Source of the DNA: CBDCNH01 sp965219015
GTDB taxonomy: Bacteria; Pseudomonadota; Alphaproteobacteria; Rhodobacterales; Rhodobacteraceae
Length of the DNA: 64,000 bases
NCBI GenBank assembly: GCA_965219015.1
Contig: CBDCNH010000013.1
Coordinates: 124,001-188,000 of the forward strand
Direction of reading: 5' to 3'
Shown one piece after another: positions 41,663 through 50,489 of the stretch (positions are counted from its first letter, which is position 1; each line of letters starts with the position of its first letter). The position numbers and the translations under genes are program-made. The notes under the pieces are model-generated. The model saw nothing but the letters and a program-made list of their open reading frames with translations, was not told the origin of the DNA and did not search any database.

Positions 41663-43251
41663 TGCCCGCCGCCCGGAGCGCCCGAAGCCTTTGGCGCGGG
41701 CTTCCGCATGAGCATGGCCAGGAACGCGAGTGACCCGAACAGCCCGGTCAGGATGGTGAAGACGTCGATGAATGACATCACCGACGCCTGCTGGGTCACG
41801 CGCGAGACCATCTGCGCGATCGCCCCGGCCTCACCGTCAATCCCCCGAGACGCGAGGTTGCCGCTCATCATGTCGAGTTGACGCACCGCTTCCGGATTGG
41901 ACCAGGACACGCCATCCGCGAGCCGCTGGTAGTGCAGCGCGCCCCGATCCGCGAGCACCGTGTTGATCACCGCAAGCCCGACCGCGCCGCCGAGGTTGCG
42001 CGTGAGGTTGTAGAGCCCCGAGGCGTTCTTCAGCCGTTGCGGCGGCAGCGTCCCGAGGGCGAGGTTGTTGATCGGCACCATGCAGATCATCAGCGACACC
42101 CCGCGCAGAACCTGCGGCAGGAGAAGCTCCCAGAAATCCCAGTCGGCGGTCAGCCCGGTGAGCATCCACGTCGAGGTCGCGAAGCCGACGAAGCCGAGCA
42201 GCATCATCAGCCGCAGGTCCATCTTCTGCGACAGGATGCCGGAGATCGGCGCGGTGCAGAACATTGCCAGCCCCGAAACGAACACCGCCTCGCCGATCTG
42301 CAGGCTGTCGTAGCCCCGGATGCGGCCGAGGAAGAGAGGGTAGAGGTACGTCAGCCCGTAGAGCCCGATCCCCATCGTGAAGGAGAAGAGCGACCCGAAG
42401 GCGAAGTTCACGTCCTTGAAGGCGCTGAGGTCCACCACCGGCTCGGCCCGCGTGAAGGCCCTCCAGAAGAAGATGACGCCGCCCGCGACCATGATCGCCG
42501 CGGTGATGGCGACCGCCTGGTCCTGGAGCCAGTCATTGCCGGGGCCTTCTTCGAGCACGTATTCGAGCGCGCCCAGGAACGCTGCCATCGAGGCGAGGCC
42601 CCACCAGTCGAAGCGTTTGAAAAGCGCATGGTCGGGCTTGTCGAAGTCGATCAGCGTCCAGGCCGCGATCGCCACGCCGATCCCGGGCACGACGTTGACG
42701 AGAAAGAGCCAGTGCCACGAGAAGGTGGAGCTGAGGTAGCCGCCGACGGTCGGGCCGATCGTGGGCGCGAGCGTCGCGACGAGGCCGATCATCGGCGACA
42801 CGATCGCGCGCTTCGAGGCCGGGAAGATCGTGAACGCGGCCGCGAACACCGACGGGATCATGCCGCCGCCGATGAAGCCCTGGATCGCGCGGTAGACGAT
42901 CATCTGATCGATGTTGGTCGCCGTCGAGCACAGGAAGCTCGCGGCCGTGAAGCCCGCCGCCGAAACCGAGAACAGCACCCGCGTGGAGAGCACCCGGCCG
43001 AGGAACCCCGACAGCGGGATCATGATGACCTCGGCGATGAGGTACGAGGTCTGCACCCAGGAGATCTCGTCGGCGCTGGCGCCGAGCCCGGCCTGGATCT
43101 CCGCGAGCGACGCCGAGACGATCTGGATGTCGAGGATCGCCATGAACATTCCGAACACCATCGCGAGGAACGCGAGGAGCTTGCGGGGGTCCATACGGTC
43201 GCCGTCGAGCCCCGACAGGGCGCGCGGCGGGTTGGCGGTCGCGTCGGCCAT
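41659..43251 (-). CDS. emrB: DHA2-family multidrug efflux MFS transporter (EmrB type)
   Basis: Inner-membrane proton-driven exporter with about 14 transmembrane segments. The 530-residue product has the DHA2 hallmark FGMFMAILDIQIVSASLAEI, the motif LSGFLGRVLSTRVLFSVSA, YRAIQGFIGGGMIPSVFAAA and the motif C-like LAPTIGPTVGGYLSSTFSWH. It lies 2 bases after emrA and should form a tripartite pump with it and an outer-membrane channel encoded elsewhere. The substrate is unknown. Confidence 0.93.
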   Translation of the reverse strand: MADATANPPRALSGLDGDRMDPRKLLAFLAMVFGMFMAILDIQIVSASLAEIQAGLGASADEISWVQTSYLIAEVIMIPLSGFLGRVLSTRVLFSVSAAGFTAASFLCSTATNIDQMIVYRAIQGFIGGGMIPSVFAAAFTIFPASKRAIVSPMIGLVATLAPTIGPTVGGYLSSTFSWHWLFLVNVVPGIGVAIAAWTLIDFDKPDHALFKRFDWWGLASMAAFLGALEYVLEEGPGNDWLQDQAVAITAAIMVAGGVIFFWRAFTRAEPVVDLSAFKDVNFAFGSLFSFTMGIGLYGLTYLYPLFLGRIRGYDSLQIGEAVFVSGLAMFCTAPISGILSQKMDLRLMMLLGFVGFATSTWMLTGLTADWDFWELLLPQVLRGVSLMICMVPINNLALGTLPPQRLKNASGLYNLTRNLGGAVGLAVINTVLADRGALHYQRLADGVSWSNPEAVRQLDMMSGNLASRGIDGEAGAIAQMVSRVTQQASVMSFIDVFTILTGLFGSLAFLAMLMRKPAPKASGAPGGGH

Positions 43252-43253
43252 GC

Positions 43254-44441
43254 TCAGCGTCCGGCGGCGTCGGGCAGCGAGCGGCTGTCCACTTCGGTGA
43301 TGACGCTCAGCCCGGCGCGGAGGTGCCCCGCCGCGATGGCGTCCGCGGGCAGACTGATCCGCACGGGCACGCGCTGGACGACCTTGGTGAAGTTGCCGGT
43401 CGCGTTCTGCGCGGGCAGGAGCGAGAACAACGAGCCGGTCGCAGCGGAAATCGACGTGACCGTACCCTCGAAGGTCTGCCCCGGCAGCGCATCGACCGAC
43501 ACGCGAACCTTGGCGCCGGGTGCTATGTCGGCGAGCTGCGTCTCCTTGTAGTTCGCCTCGATATAGAGCTTCTCGGACGGCACGATGGCGGCGATCCGCT
43601 GCCCCGGCGTCACGAGGTCGCCCTGCTCGACGGCGATGTTGGAGACGATCCCGTCGAAGGGGGCGTGCAGCACCGTCAGGTCGAGATTGCGCTTTGCCTG
43701 ATCGACCGCGAGCTCGAGCCCGCGCATGAGGCTCGCCGCCTCCGATCGCTCGGCGCCAAGGACGGCGACGTTGGCCTTGGCACTCGCGATCATCGCGTCG
43801 GCGCCGGCCTGATTGGCGATGGCCTGGTCAAGATCGGCCTCGTCCTGGTCGAGCTGCGACTGCGCGGCGACCTTGCGCTCGACGAGGTTGCGGGTGCGGT
43901 CGGCGGTGAGCTGCGCGTTGCGCTGCGCGGCGGCATCGGCCTTCTTTTGCGCCTCGGCCTGAAGGACGGACGCCTTCGCGGCCTCGACCTCCGCATCGAT
44001 GCGCTTCAGCGTCTCGCGCTCGGTGCCGATCTTGCTGCGCGCGGTCTCGAGCTCGATGCGGTAATCGCCGTCGTCGAGCCGCACGAGCTCGTCGCCCGCC
44101 TTGACGCGCTGGTTCTCGACGACCGGGATCTCCTGCGCGTAGCCTTGAATCTTCGGCGAGACCTGCGCGATGTCGGCCTGAATATAGGCGTCGTCGGTCT
44201 TCACCATGAACCGTCCGACGGTCCAATAGTCATAGCCGTACCGCCCGGCGAGGCCCAGCACCACGAGCGCGATGATCGCGAAAAGGATGCGCTTGCGAAC
44301 GCTGCCCTTCTTCGGAGCTTGCGGCACGGGCTGAACGGCAGTCGGCGCAGGAGCGTCCGGGCGCTGCGGGAACGGACGCACCGCACCGGTTTCGGCTTCA
44401 TCGGCAGCAGACCGGGCGGCCGGGCGATCATCTAGCGACAT
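43254..44441 (-). CDS. emrA: HlyD-family membrane fusion protein (EmrA type)
   Basis: Periplasmic adaptor of the EmrAB pump. From ATG 44441 the product is 395 residues, with GAGGAA 8 bases before it; an in-frame ATG at 44462 is less likely. It has a charged N-terminus, one anchor (RILFAIIALVVLGLAGRYGY), a lipoyl-like half (KTDDAYIQADIAQVSPKIQG), a long coiled-coil hairpin (about 110-230), and a beta-barrel with LTVLHAPFDGIVSNIAVEQG. It is the first gene after the TetR intergenic region. Confidence 0.93.
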   Translation of the reverse strand: MSLDDRPAARSAADEAETGAVRPFPQRPDAPAPTAVQPVPQAPKKGSVRKRILFAIIALVVLGLAGRYGYDYWTVGRFMVKTDDAYIQADIAQVSPKIQGYAQEIPVVENQRVKAGDELVRLDDGDYRIELETARSKIGTERETLKRIDAEVEAAKASVLQAEAQKKADAAAQRNAQLTADRTRNLVERKVAAQSQLDQDEADLDQAIANQAGADAMIASAKANVAVLGAERSEAASLMRGLELAVDQAKRNLDLTVLHAPFDGIVSNIAVEQGDLVTPGQRIAAIVPSEKLYIEANYKETQLADIAPGAKVRVSVDALPGQTFEGTVTSISAATGSLFSLLPAQNATGNFTKVVQRVPVRISLPADAIAAGHLRAGLSVITEVDSRSLPDAAGR

Positions 44442-44474
44442 GGGCAGGTTCCTCGAAGGCAATTCTACGAACGG

Positions 44475-44489
44475 ACCGAACCGTTCGGT
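44475..44489. promoter_or_regulatory. Inverted repeat, candidate TetR operator near emrA
   Basis: ACCGAAC-C-GTTCGGT, a perfect 7-bp inverted repeat with one central base, 34 bases upstream of the emrA start in the divergent emrA-tetR spacer. Its half-site resembles that of the repeat at 44533. Role inferred from position. Confidence 0.6.
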
Positions 44490-44532
44490 TCTGCGGTTGA
44501 CTTAGAGCGAGCCAGCCCCCAGATCAAGGGCC

Positions 44533-44552
44533 ATCGAACGGATCGGTTCGAT
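44533..44552. promoter_or_regulatory. Inverted repeat, candidate TetR operator near tetR
   Basis: ATCGAAC and GTTCGAT arms separated by six bases (GGATCG), 32 bases before the tetR ATG. Shared CGAAC/GTTCG half-sites with the repeat at 44475 suggest one protein binds both and controls pump and regulator together. Confidence 0.55.
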
Positions 44553-44583
44553 TTATCCGGGCGAGTGCCGGCAGGGGAGCGAT

Positions 44584-45258
44584 ATGCACGGAAGAGACGC
44601 AGCGCAGGAGTGGCCCTGCCGTCCGGGACGGCATGCGGCCGGACAGGATCCGGCGAAGCGGGACCAGATTCTCAACGGCGCGCACCGGGTCTTTTCCGGC
44701 CAGGGGTTCGACGCGGCGAGCATGAACGACATCGCCCGCGAGGCATCGGTGTCGAAGGGGACGCTCTACGTCTACTTCGCCAACAAGGAGGAGCTCTTCG
44801 AATCGCTGATGGAACGGGAGCGCGAGCTTCTGTTTCGCGACGTCGAGGACGAGCTGGCGGGTCCGGGCACGCTCACCGAAAAGCTGCACCGCTATGCCGG
44901 CCGGATCGCGCGGCTGCTGTGTTCCGACGTCGTCGTTCAGGCGCATCGGACGGTGATCGGCGTGAGCGAGAGGATGCCCGAGATCGGGGCGCGGTTCTAC
45001 GAACGCGGCGGACAACGTGGCAACCGGATCCTCAAGACGTTCCTCGAGAGCGAGGTGGCGCGCGGTTCGCTGGCCATCGACGACATCGACCTTGCGGCCT
45101 ACCAGTTCACCGAACTCAGCATGGCCGGGCTGTTCCGGCGCCGTCTCTTCGGCCACATGCCCGACGCCCCGGACGCCGCCGCGATCGAGCGCAGCGTGAC
45201 GGGCGCGGTCAACGTGTTCCTACGTGCCTACGGAACGGACCATCCCGCCGCTCGATGA
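44584..45258 (+). CDS. TetR/AcrR-family regulator of the emrAB pump
   Basis: A 224-residue one-domain-plus-ligand regulator. The N-terminal HTH reads AKRDQILNGAHRVFSGQGFD, AASMNDIAREASVSKGTLYV and YFANKEELFESLMERERELL, canonical for TetR. The C-terminal half (TetR_C AefR-like: LCSDVVVQAHRTVIGVSER) would bind the inducer, probably a pump substrate. It is divergent from emrA with two inverted repeats between them. The first 20 residues may be an over-extension, but no better start was seen. Confidence 0.9.
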   Translation: MHGRDAAQEWPCRPGRHAAGQDPAKRDQILNGAHRVFSGQGFDAASMNDIAREASVSKGTLYVYFANKEELFESLMERERELLFRDVEDELAGPGTLTEKLHRYAGRIARLLCSDVVVQAHRTVIGVSERMPEIGARFYERGGQRGNRILKTFLESEVARGSLAIDDIDLAAYQFTELSMAGLFRRRLFGHMPDAPDAAAIERSVTGAVNVFLRAYGTDHPAAR

Positions 45259-45350
45259 AACCCGACCCACGGCGCGGCGAATGACGCCGGCCGCACGATG
45301 GCTCGCTAGAAGAGGCTGGCGCATCACCGCTCGAGGCAGCCTTGTGCTGA

Positions 45351-47285
45351 CTACTCGGCAGCGATCGGCAGGTCGGACGACCGATGCTCGAGGGTCTCTC
45401 GCAGACGCGCGCGATACACCTTCGACAGCCGGATGATGTCCGGCTCGTCGAACTCGTGCGGCGTCCCGAGGTTCTGCCGCGCCCAGCCGTGGCGGCTGAG
45501 GTTGACGCCGCTGACGGCCGAGAGCGGGACTGCCGCAACAAGGCTCGCCGCAATCGGCACCAGCCAGAGCGACACGATGCCGGTGGCGATCCCCGCCACC
45601 AGAAGCCCGCCGGTGATCGTCTCGACGAGGTGGAACTTCAGCAGGACCGGCAGGGTGTAGTGCCCGCCCGAACGCTGCTGCGGCGTCCATGACTGGTGTG
45701 CGCCCAGGCCGACGCGCACGACGGCGATCATCTGCTGCACCATCAGGACCGGCGCGAATGCGATCGACGCCGACACTTCGGTCAGGAACGACAGCGCGAA
45801 CTGCCAGCCGCCGCCGAGCCGGCGCATCGTCAGGCCGGAAAAGGCGAACGTGACCATGCCCATGACCTTGGGCGCAAGCAGCATCCCGTACATGAAGAGG
45901 AGGATGAGAACGTTGTCGGTCTTGCTCATCACCGGCCAGGTCGGGCGCAGCGGGTTGATGTCGCTGAAGTACGTGATGACGTTCCGGCTCTCGCTGGTGC
46001 CGAGGACGGCCCAGCATGTCAGCAGAAGGAACCAGATCGGCGAGACAAGATAGCTCATCGCGCCCTGGAAGAGATGGAAGCGCGAGATGGTGTGCATCCC
46101 CGAGGTCCGCAGGATGCGGAGGTGCTGGAGGTTGCCCTGGCACCACCGGCGGTCGCGGATCACGTAGTCGATCAGCGTCGCGGGCGTCTCCTCGAAGCTG
46201 CCCTTGATCTCCGGCACGAAGCGGACGCCCCACCCCGCGCGCCGCAGGAGCCCCGCCTCGACGAAATCGTGGCTGAGGATGAGCCGGCCTGCACCGTCGT
46301 GCGTGCCGAGGCGCGGCAGGCCGGCGCAGGACGCGAATGCGGCCGTCCGCATGATCGCGTTGTGGCCCCAGTAGTTGCCCTCGCGGTCGGACCACTTGGC
46401 GAGCCCCTCGGCCAGAAGGGCGCCGTAGATGGCGGAGGAGAACTGCTGCACGCGGCCGAAGAGCGACTGCGCGCCGATGAGTTGCGGGAACGACTGGATC
46501 AGGCCCGACGACGGGTCGGCGGACATCTCGTCGACAAGTGCGACGATGGCATGCGCGGACATCAGGCTGTCGGCGTCAAGAACGAGCATCGACTCGTGCG
46601 CGCCGCCGAAGCGCTCGATCCAGTCCGAAAGGTTGCCGACCTTTCGGTCTGTATTGTCGGCGCGGCGGCGGTACCAGATGTCGGAAGCGCCGGGGAGGTA
46701 GACCCGGAGCGCGCGCACAGCCTCCACTTCCTGCGCGGCGATGGCCTCGTCGCGGGTGTCGCTGAGCATGAAGACCGAGAAGTGGTGCCCGCCGGAATGG
46801 GTCTCGAGTTCGTGCAGCATCGCGGCCATGTTGCCGAAAACGTCCCAAGGCACTTCGTTGTAGATCGGCACGAGGAGCGCCACCCGCATCGGCCGCGCCG
46901 ACCTCGCGGGACGGAAGCGCTGCCGTCGGGCGCGCAGGACGGTGAAGATGCCGGCGGTCGCGGTGCTGACCGAGAGCGAGATCCAGAAGAACGTGGCCGC
47001 GATGAGCGCGATCAGAACCACCTCGAGAGAATTGAGCCCGTCGCTGCCGAAGCGGTTGAGAAAGGCGCGCACCAGGACGAGCGTCGTCAGGATCGCGGGC
47101 ACGAATACGACGAGGCGCCATAACCGCACGCCCTGCGCCGGCGCGAGCGGAGGCGCCACCGGGTCGCGATAGGGCGCGCGAAGGTTCTGGATCGGCCGCG
47201 CGAGCGGCGCCTCGGCCGGCATCAGCACGTCTCCCGCACCGGACGGTACGGAACTGCGGATTTGCGGCGGTGTCAGGTTGTCCAT
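45351..47285 (-). CDS. opgH: Glucans biosynthesis glucosyltransferase H
   Basis: Inner-membrane GT2 glucosyltransferase that builds the backbone of osmoregulated periplasmic glucans from UDP-glucose. The 644-residue product has two N-terminal membrane helices and a GT2 domain (RVALLVPIYNEVPWDVFGNM, SMLVLDADSLMSAHAIVALV, VIRDRRWCQGNLQHLRIL). Four or more C-terminal helices complete the topology. It overlaps opgG by 13 bases. It is shorter than the enterobacterial protein, as is usual in alphaproteobacteria. Confidence 0.93.
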   Translation of the reverse strand: MDNLTPPQIRSSVPSGAGDVLMPAEAPLARPIQNLRAPYRDPVAPPLAPAQGVRLWRLVVFVPAILTTLVLVRAFLNRFGSDGLNSLEVVLIALIAATFFWISLSVSTATAGIFTVLRARRQRFRPARSARPMRVALLVPIYNEVPWDVFGNMAAMLHELETHSGGHHFSVFMLSDTRDEAIAAQEVEAVRALRVYLPGASDIWYRRRADNTDRKVGNLSDWIERFGGAHESMLVLDADSLMSAHAIVALVDEMSADPSSGLIQSFPQLIGAQSLFGRVQQFSSAIYGALLAEGLAKWSDREGNYWGHNAIMRTAAFASCAGLPRLGTHDGAGRLILSHDFVEAGLLRRAGWGVRFVPEIKGSFEETPATLIDYVIRDRRWCQGNLQHLRILRTSGMHTISRFHLFQGAMSYLVSPIWFLLLTCWAVLGTSESRNVITYFSDINPLRPTWPVMSKTDNVLILLFMYGMLLAPKVMGMVTFAFSGLTMRRLGGGWQFALSFLTEVSASIAFAPVLMVQQMIAVVRVGLGAHQSWTPQQRSGGHYTLPVLLKFHLVETITGGLLVAGIATGIVSLWLVPIAASLVAAVPLSAVSGVNLSRHGWARQNLGTPHEFDEPDIIRLSKVYRARLRETLEHRSSDLPIAAE

Positions 47286-48823
47286 CGGTAGAGCCAGACC
47301 TCGGAAATGGCGATGCCGTCGACGACAAGGGCGGCGCGAAGCTCGGCCACCGCGGCATCGCCGGGATCGAAGGTGAAGGCGAGCCGCGGCCCGCCGGTAT
47401 CAGGATTGCGCTGCAGGATCCCCGGCGTGACGCTCCCGGCGCTCGTCGAGAGGCGGATCGTCACGGTCGCAATGTCCAGCGGGATGCTTGGATGGGGCGC
47501 GTAGTCCACGGTGACGACATGGCCCCCTTCGACCCGGCCGCCGAGGCGGGTCTTCAGGATCTGCGCCACGCCGTCGCTCGTCCGGATGTTCTGCGCCCAG
47601 GTCATGCGATACGCGAACGGAAACTCGCTGCCAGCCGGCATCGGATCGCGTGGGCGCCAGTAGGCGACGATGTTGTCGTAGATTTCCTTGTCGGCCGGAA
47701 TCTCGACAAGCGTCACCGATCCCTTGCCCCAGCCTTGACCAGGCTCGATCCAGACGCTCGGCCGTCGGTGGTAGTTCGCCTCGAGATCGGCGAAATCGGA
47801 GAAGGAACGGCTGCGCTGGACGAGGCCGAAACCCTTCGGATTCTCGTCGACGAAGCTCGACACCTGAAGATGCACAGGGTTGGCGAGCGCGCGCCAAAGC
47901 CACTCGCCCGCGCCGTTCGCGACGAGAAGCCCGTTGCTGTCATGGACGGCCGGGCGAAAGTCATCGAAGCGGTTGCGGTTGGTCGCGTCGAACAGGAACA
48001 TGCTCGTCAGCGGGCCGACGCCCACATGGAGGAGGTCGACGCGCGGAAAGATCGTTGCGGAGACATCGATCACCGTCGCCTCGCCCGGCGCGATCTCGAA
48101 CGTGTAGGCGCCGGTCGTGCTCGGGCTGTCGAGGAGCGCATGCATCCGGAGCGTTGCGGACTGCGCGTCGGGCACCTCGAGCCAGAACTTGGTGAAGTCG
48201 GGGAACTCCTCGCCCTCGGCGTCTGCGGTTCGCAACGCCAGTCCGCGAGATGACAACCCGTAGACCTCGTCGCGGCCCACCGCCCGGAAATAGCTCGCGC
48301 CCTGGAAGACCGCGAACTCCTGGTTGATGCCGACCTGAGGAAGGATGCCGCGCAGCCGCACCCCGGAATAGCCGAGCGTGTCGTCGATCGGGAGATCGGG
48401 AAACTTGTCGGTGTGATCGAAGGCCGAGATGTCGAAGGCAAGCTCATGCGCGATGTCGCCCTCGACGAGGCTCACCGTCACGCCTTGCGGGAAGTAGAGC
48501 CCGGGATGCAGGAGATCGGCGCGAAAGCCGATGTCGGTGCCGTTCCAGACCGCGTGGTCGCTGCGAAACCAGATCGACCGAAACATGTCGTAGGACAGGT
48601 CGCGCCATTCCTGCGGGATCAGCGGGCGCGGCCGGTACGGGTTCATCGCGAGCGCGCGCGCCTCGGCCTTCAGCGCGTCGACCGAGAAGGCCTTCGCCCC
48701 CGGCTTGAACGGAACCACCTTCGGCATCGACGCCGTGTCGGCGACAAGCGTCTGCGCCGCCGCACGGCCGCCGGCAAGCGCTGCCAACATTCCAAGGAAA
48801 GTTCGCCGGGTCGAGTGGGTCAT
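47273..48823 (-). CDS. opgG: Periplasmic glucan biosynthesis protein (OpgG/OpgD family)
   Basis: Periplasmic protein acting on nascent glucan chains; family members are now linked to glucan branching, release or hydrolysis. The 516-residue product starts MTHSTRRTFLGMLAALAGGR, a twin-arginine signal ending near AAAQT, so it is probably exported folded. The MdoG domain shows DLSYDMFRSIWFRSDHAVWN, ASYFRAVGRDEVYGLSSRGL and FLFDATNRNRFDDFRPAVHD. OpgG and OpgD cannot be separated by eye; the Tat signal is seen in OpgD-type proteins. ATGA overlap with opgC. Confidence 0.9.
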   Translation of the reverse strand: MTHSTRRTFLGMLAALAGGRAAAQTLVADTASMPKVVPFKPGAKAFSVDALKAEARALAMNPYRPRPLIPQEWRDLSYDMFRSIWFRSDHAVWNGTDIGFRADLLHPGLYFPQGVTVSLVEGDIAHELAFDISAFDHTDKFPDLPIDDTLGYSGVRLRGILPQVGINQEFAVFQGASYFRAVGRDEVYGLSSRGLALRTADAEGEEFPDFTKFWLEVPDAQSATLRMHALLDSPSTTGAYTFEIAPGEATVIDVSATIFPRVDLLHVGVGPLTSMFLFDATNRNRFDDFRPAVHDSNGLLVANGAGEWLWRALANPVHLQVSSFVDENPKGFGLVQRSRSFSDFADLEANYHRRPSVWIEPGQGWGKGSVTLVEIPADKEIYDNIVAYWRPRDPMPAGSEFPFAYRMTWAQNIRTSDGVAQILKTRLGGRVEGGHVVTVDYAPHPSIPLDIATVTIRLSTSAGSVTPGILQRNPDTGGPRLAFTFDPGDAAVAELRAALVVDGIAISEVWLYRWTT

Positions 48824-50007
48824 CGGGTCTTCCGCCAAGGCTGCGACTTGAACCACGCCGTGGTGTAGGCCGTAGCTGTCAAAACCGCGAAACCGAAAAG
48901 GGTTCCCAAGGTCATCGTCGGCACAGTTACGCCTATCGCATCGAGGACCGCGCCGATCGCGCGGGCGAGCACCATGCTCGTCATGTAGACGGCCAGTGGC
49001 TGCTGTCCGACTTTTGAAATAACGCCGATGGCGCGCGTGCGCATCCTGTCCGCGCGTGTTCGCACCTGCGGCATAAGGCGCGCTCCATTTGTGCCCGCCG
49101 CTGCCCATGCGAGATAGGCAAAGGCCAGAAAATGGGCATATCGTAAAGCCCCGAACGACGTCTTGTCGGTCAGAAACAGGATGCTCCCTGCGACCCCGTC
49201 GAGGACCGGCACAACCTGGAGAATACGGAAATACGCAAGCGGCACGCTCGCGATGAGAATCACCCCGGCGGCGACGAGAAGCGGCCGCGTCACCGGCGGA
49301 GCGGGCAGCCAGCCGCTCAGGAATGCGAAGCCCGTGAAGAAGACGAGCTGCCAGCCGAAAGGATTGAAGAACCACGGCCGCATCGACCAGGGCTCGGCCG
49401 CCAGCTCGAGGACGTGCAGGTTGGCGCCGAGCCAGAGCGCGATCACGAAGGCCGCCGCAAGATAGCGGCTCATCTGCGCCAGTGCCATCACGACGGGCAT
49501 CAGGACCAGGATCACAAGGTACATCGGCAGAACGTCGAAATAGTTCGGCACGTACGTCAGCGTGACGAGGCCGATCAGTGTCGGCGCGGTCTCGTCGAAG
49601 AAGGGCGCGAGGTTGAGGAGCGCCACATAATTCGTCGGCAGCACGTGCGCCGCATCGATGGCGGCCATCAGCGACGCCACGACGAGGAAGACGCCGACAT
49701 GCGCCCAGTAGACCTGCCAGATGCGGTGCAGCACCCGCGCGGTCCCCATCGCCCAGCCCTGCGCCGCGAACACCGAACCGAAGGCGATCGAAGAGGCCAT
49801 GCCGGAGCAGAACACGAAGATCTCCGTGGCGTCGGAGAAGCCGAACCGCGCGGGGATCCACAGCGCAAGGTAGTTCTCCGGCATGTGCGCGATGAAGATG
49901 ATGAACATCGCCAGTCCACGAAAGAAATCGAGCCGGGGATCGCGCACGCGACGGACGGGCCGCCCCGGAACCGACACCTCGGGCTCGTTCGGAGCGACGA
50001 CGTTCAT
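48820..50007 (-). CDS. opgC: OpgC-type membrane acyltransferase (glucan succinylation)
   Basis: Multi-pass membrane protein of the OpgC family, which in Rhodobacter sphaeroides adds succinyl groups to periplasmic glucans. From ATG 50007 the product is 395 residues. It starts MNVVAPNEPEVSVPGRPVRR and then RDPRLDFFRGLAMFIIFIAH, the family signature, and has about ten hydrophobic segments. An open frame extends to 50451 but its upstream part is not conserved-looking. It is the first gene of opgC-G-H. Confidence 0.9.
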   Translation of the reverse strand: MNVVAPNEPEVSVPGRPVRRVRDPRLDFFRGLAMFIIFIAHMPENYLALWIPARFGFSDATEIFVFCSGMASSIAFGSVFAAQGWAMGTARVLHRIWQVYWAHVGVFLVVASLMAAIDAAHVLPTNYVALLNLAPFFDETAPTLIGLVTLTYVPNYFDVLPMYLVILVLMPVVMALAQMSRYLAAAFVIALWLGANLHVLELAAEPWSMRPWFFNPFGWQLVFFTGFAFLSGWLPAPPVTRPLLVAAGVILIASVPLAYFRILQVVPVLDGVAGSILFLTDKTSFGALRYAHFLAFAYLAWAAAGTNGARLMPQVRTRADRMRTRAIGVISKVGQQPLAVYMTSMVLARAIGAVLDAIGVTVPTMTLGTLFGFAVLTATAYTTAWFKSQPWRKTR

Positions 50008-50489
50008 TGGGGGCGCCGGGCCACCGCGTTCAAGCTGCCCGGGCGCGCAGGCCGCTTCCGGCAGCACCCTCCACCCGGCCCGTGGCAACGAGCGCGAGAC
50101 GCGCAGCGGCATCGCCGTCCTCTCGGCCCGCAAGACTTGTCGTCGGCCGGATCGGAGCTGCCTGGGCATCGACGGCCGGTTCTCGACGGCGACGCGAAAG
50201 GCAGGAACGCCGTCGCACCGCTTTCGCCCGCGCGGACTCGGGCTTGCCGGCCTCCGTCTTTGCCAGCCGGAGCGGGGTGGCGCTTCCCGGTGCGAAAGAC
50301 GCGATCTGCGCCACGCCCGATGCCGTGAGCCGCGCGCGCGGCCGCATGGCCGTGGCCATCCCGAAGCCGTCCGTCCGCATCCCGATGGCTCCCGTCGCTC
50401 GCCCGGCACTGTTGTTTGCCGGAGGTTGGCCACGAGTAAATCAGGTGACACCCTGTCTCACGTCGATGTGAGAAGACTGACGTGGAGCT
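50008..50489. other. Intergenic region, no gene seen
   Basis: About 480 bases between opgC and the CoA-transferase gene. Open frames on both strands are present but are Arg/Pro/Ala-rich with no recognisable family. The opgC promoter and leader should lie here. No clear hairpin terminator for the CoA-transferase was spotted. Confidence 0.5.

Noticed and set aside
50008..50489. Gene in the opgC-CoA-transferase spacer
   Set aside because: Open frames have no recognisable motif, signal or plausible ribosome-binding site.
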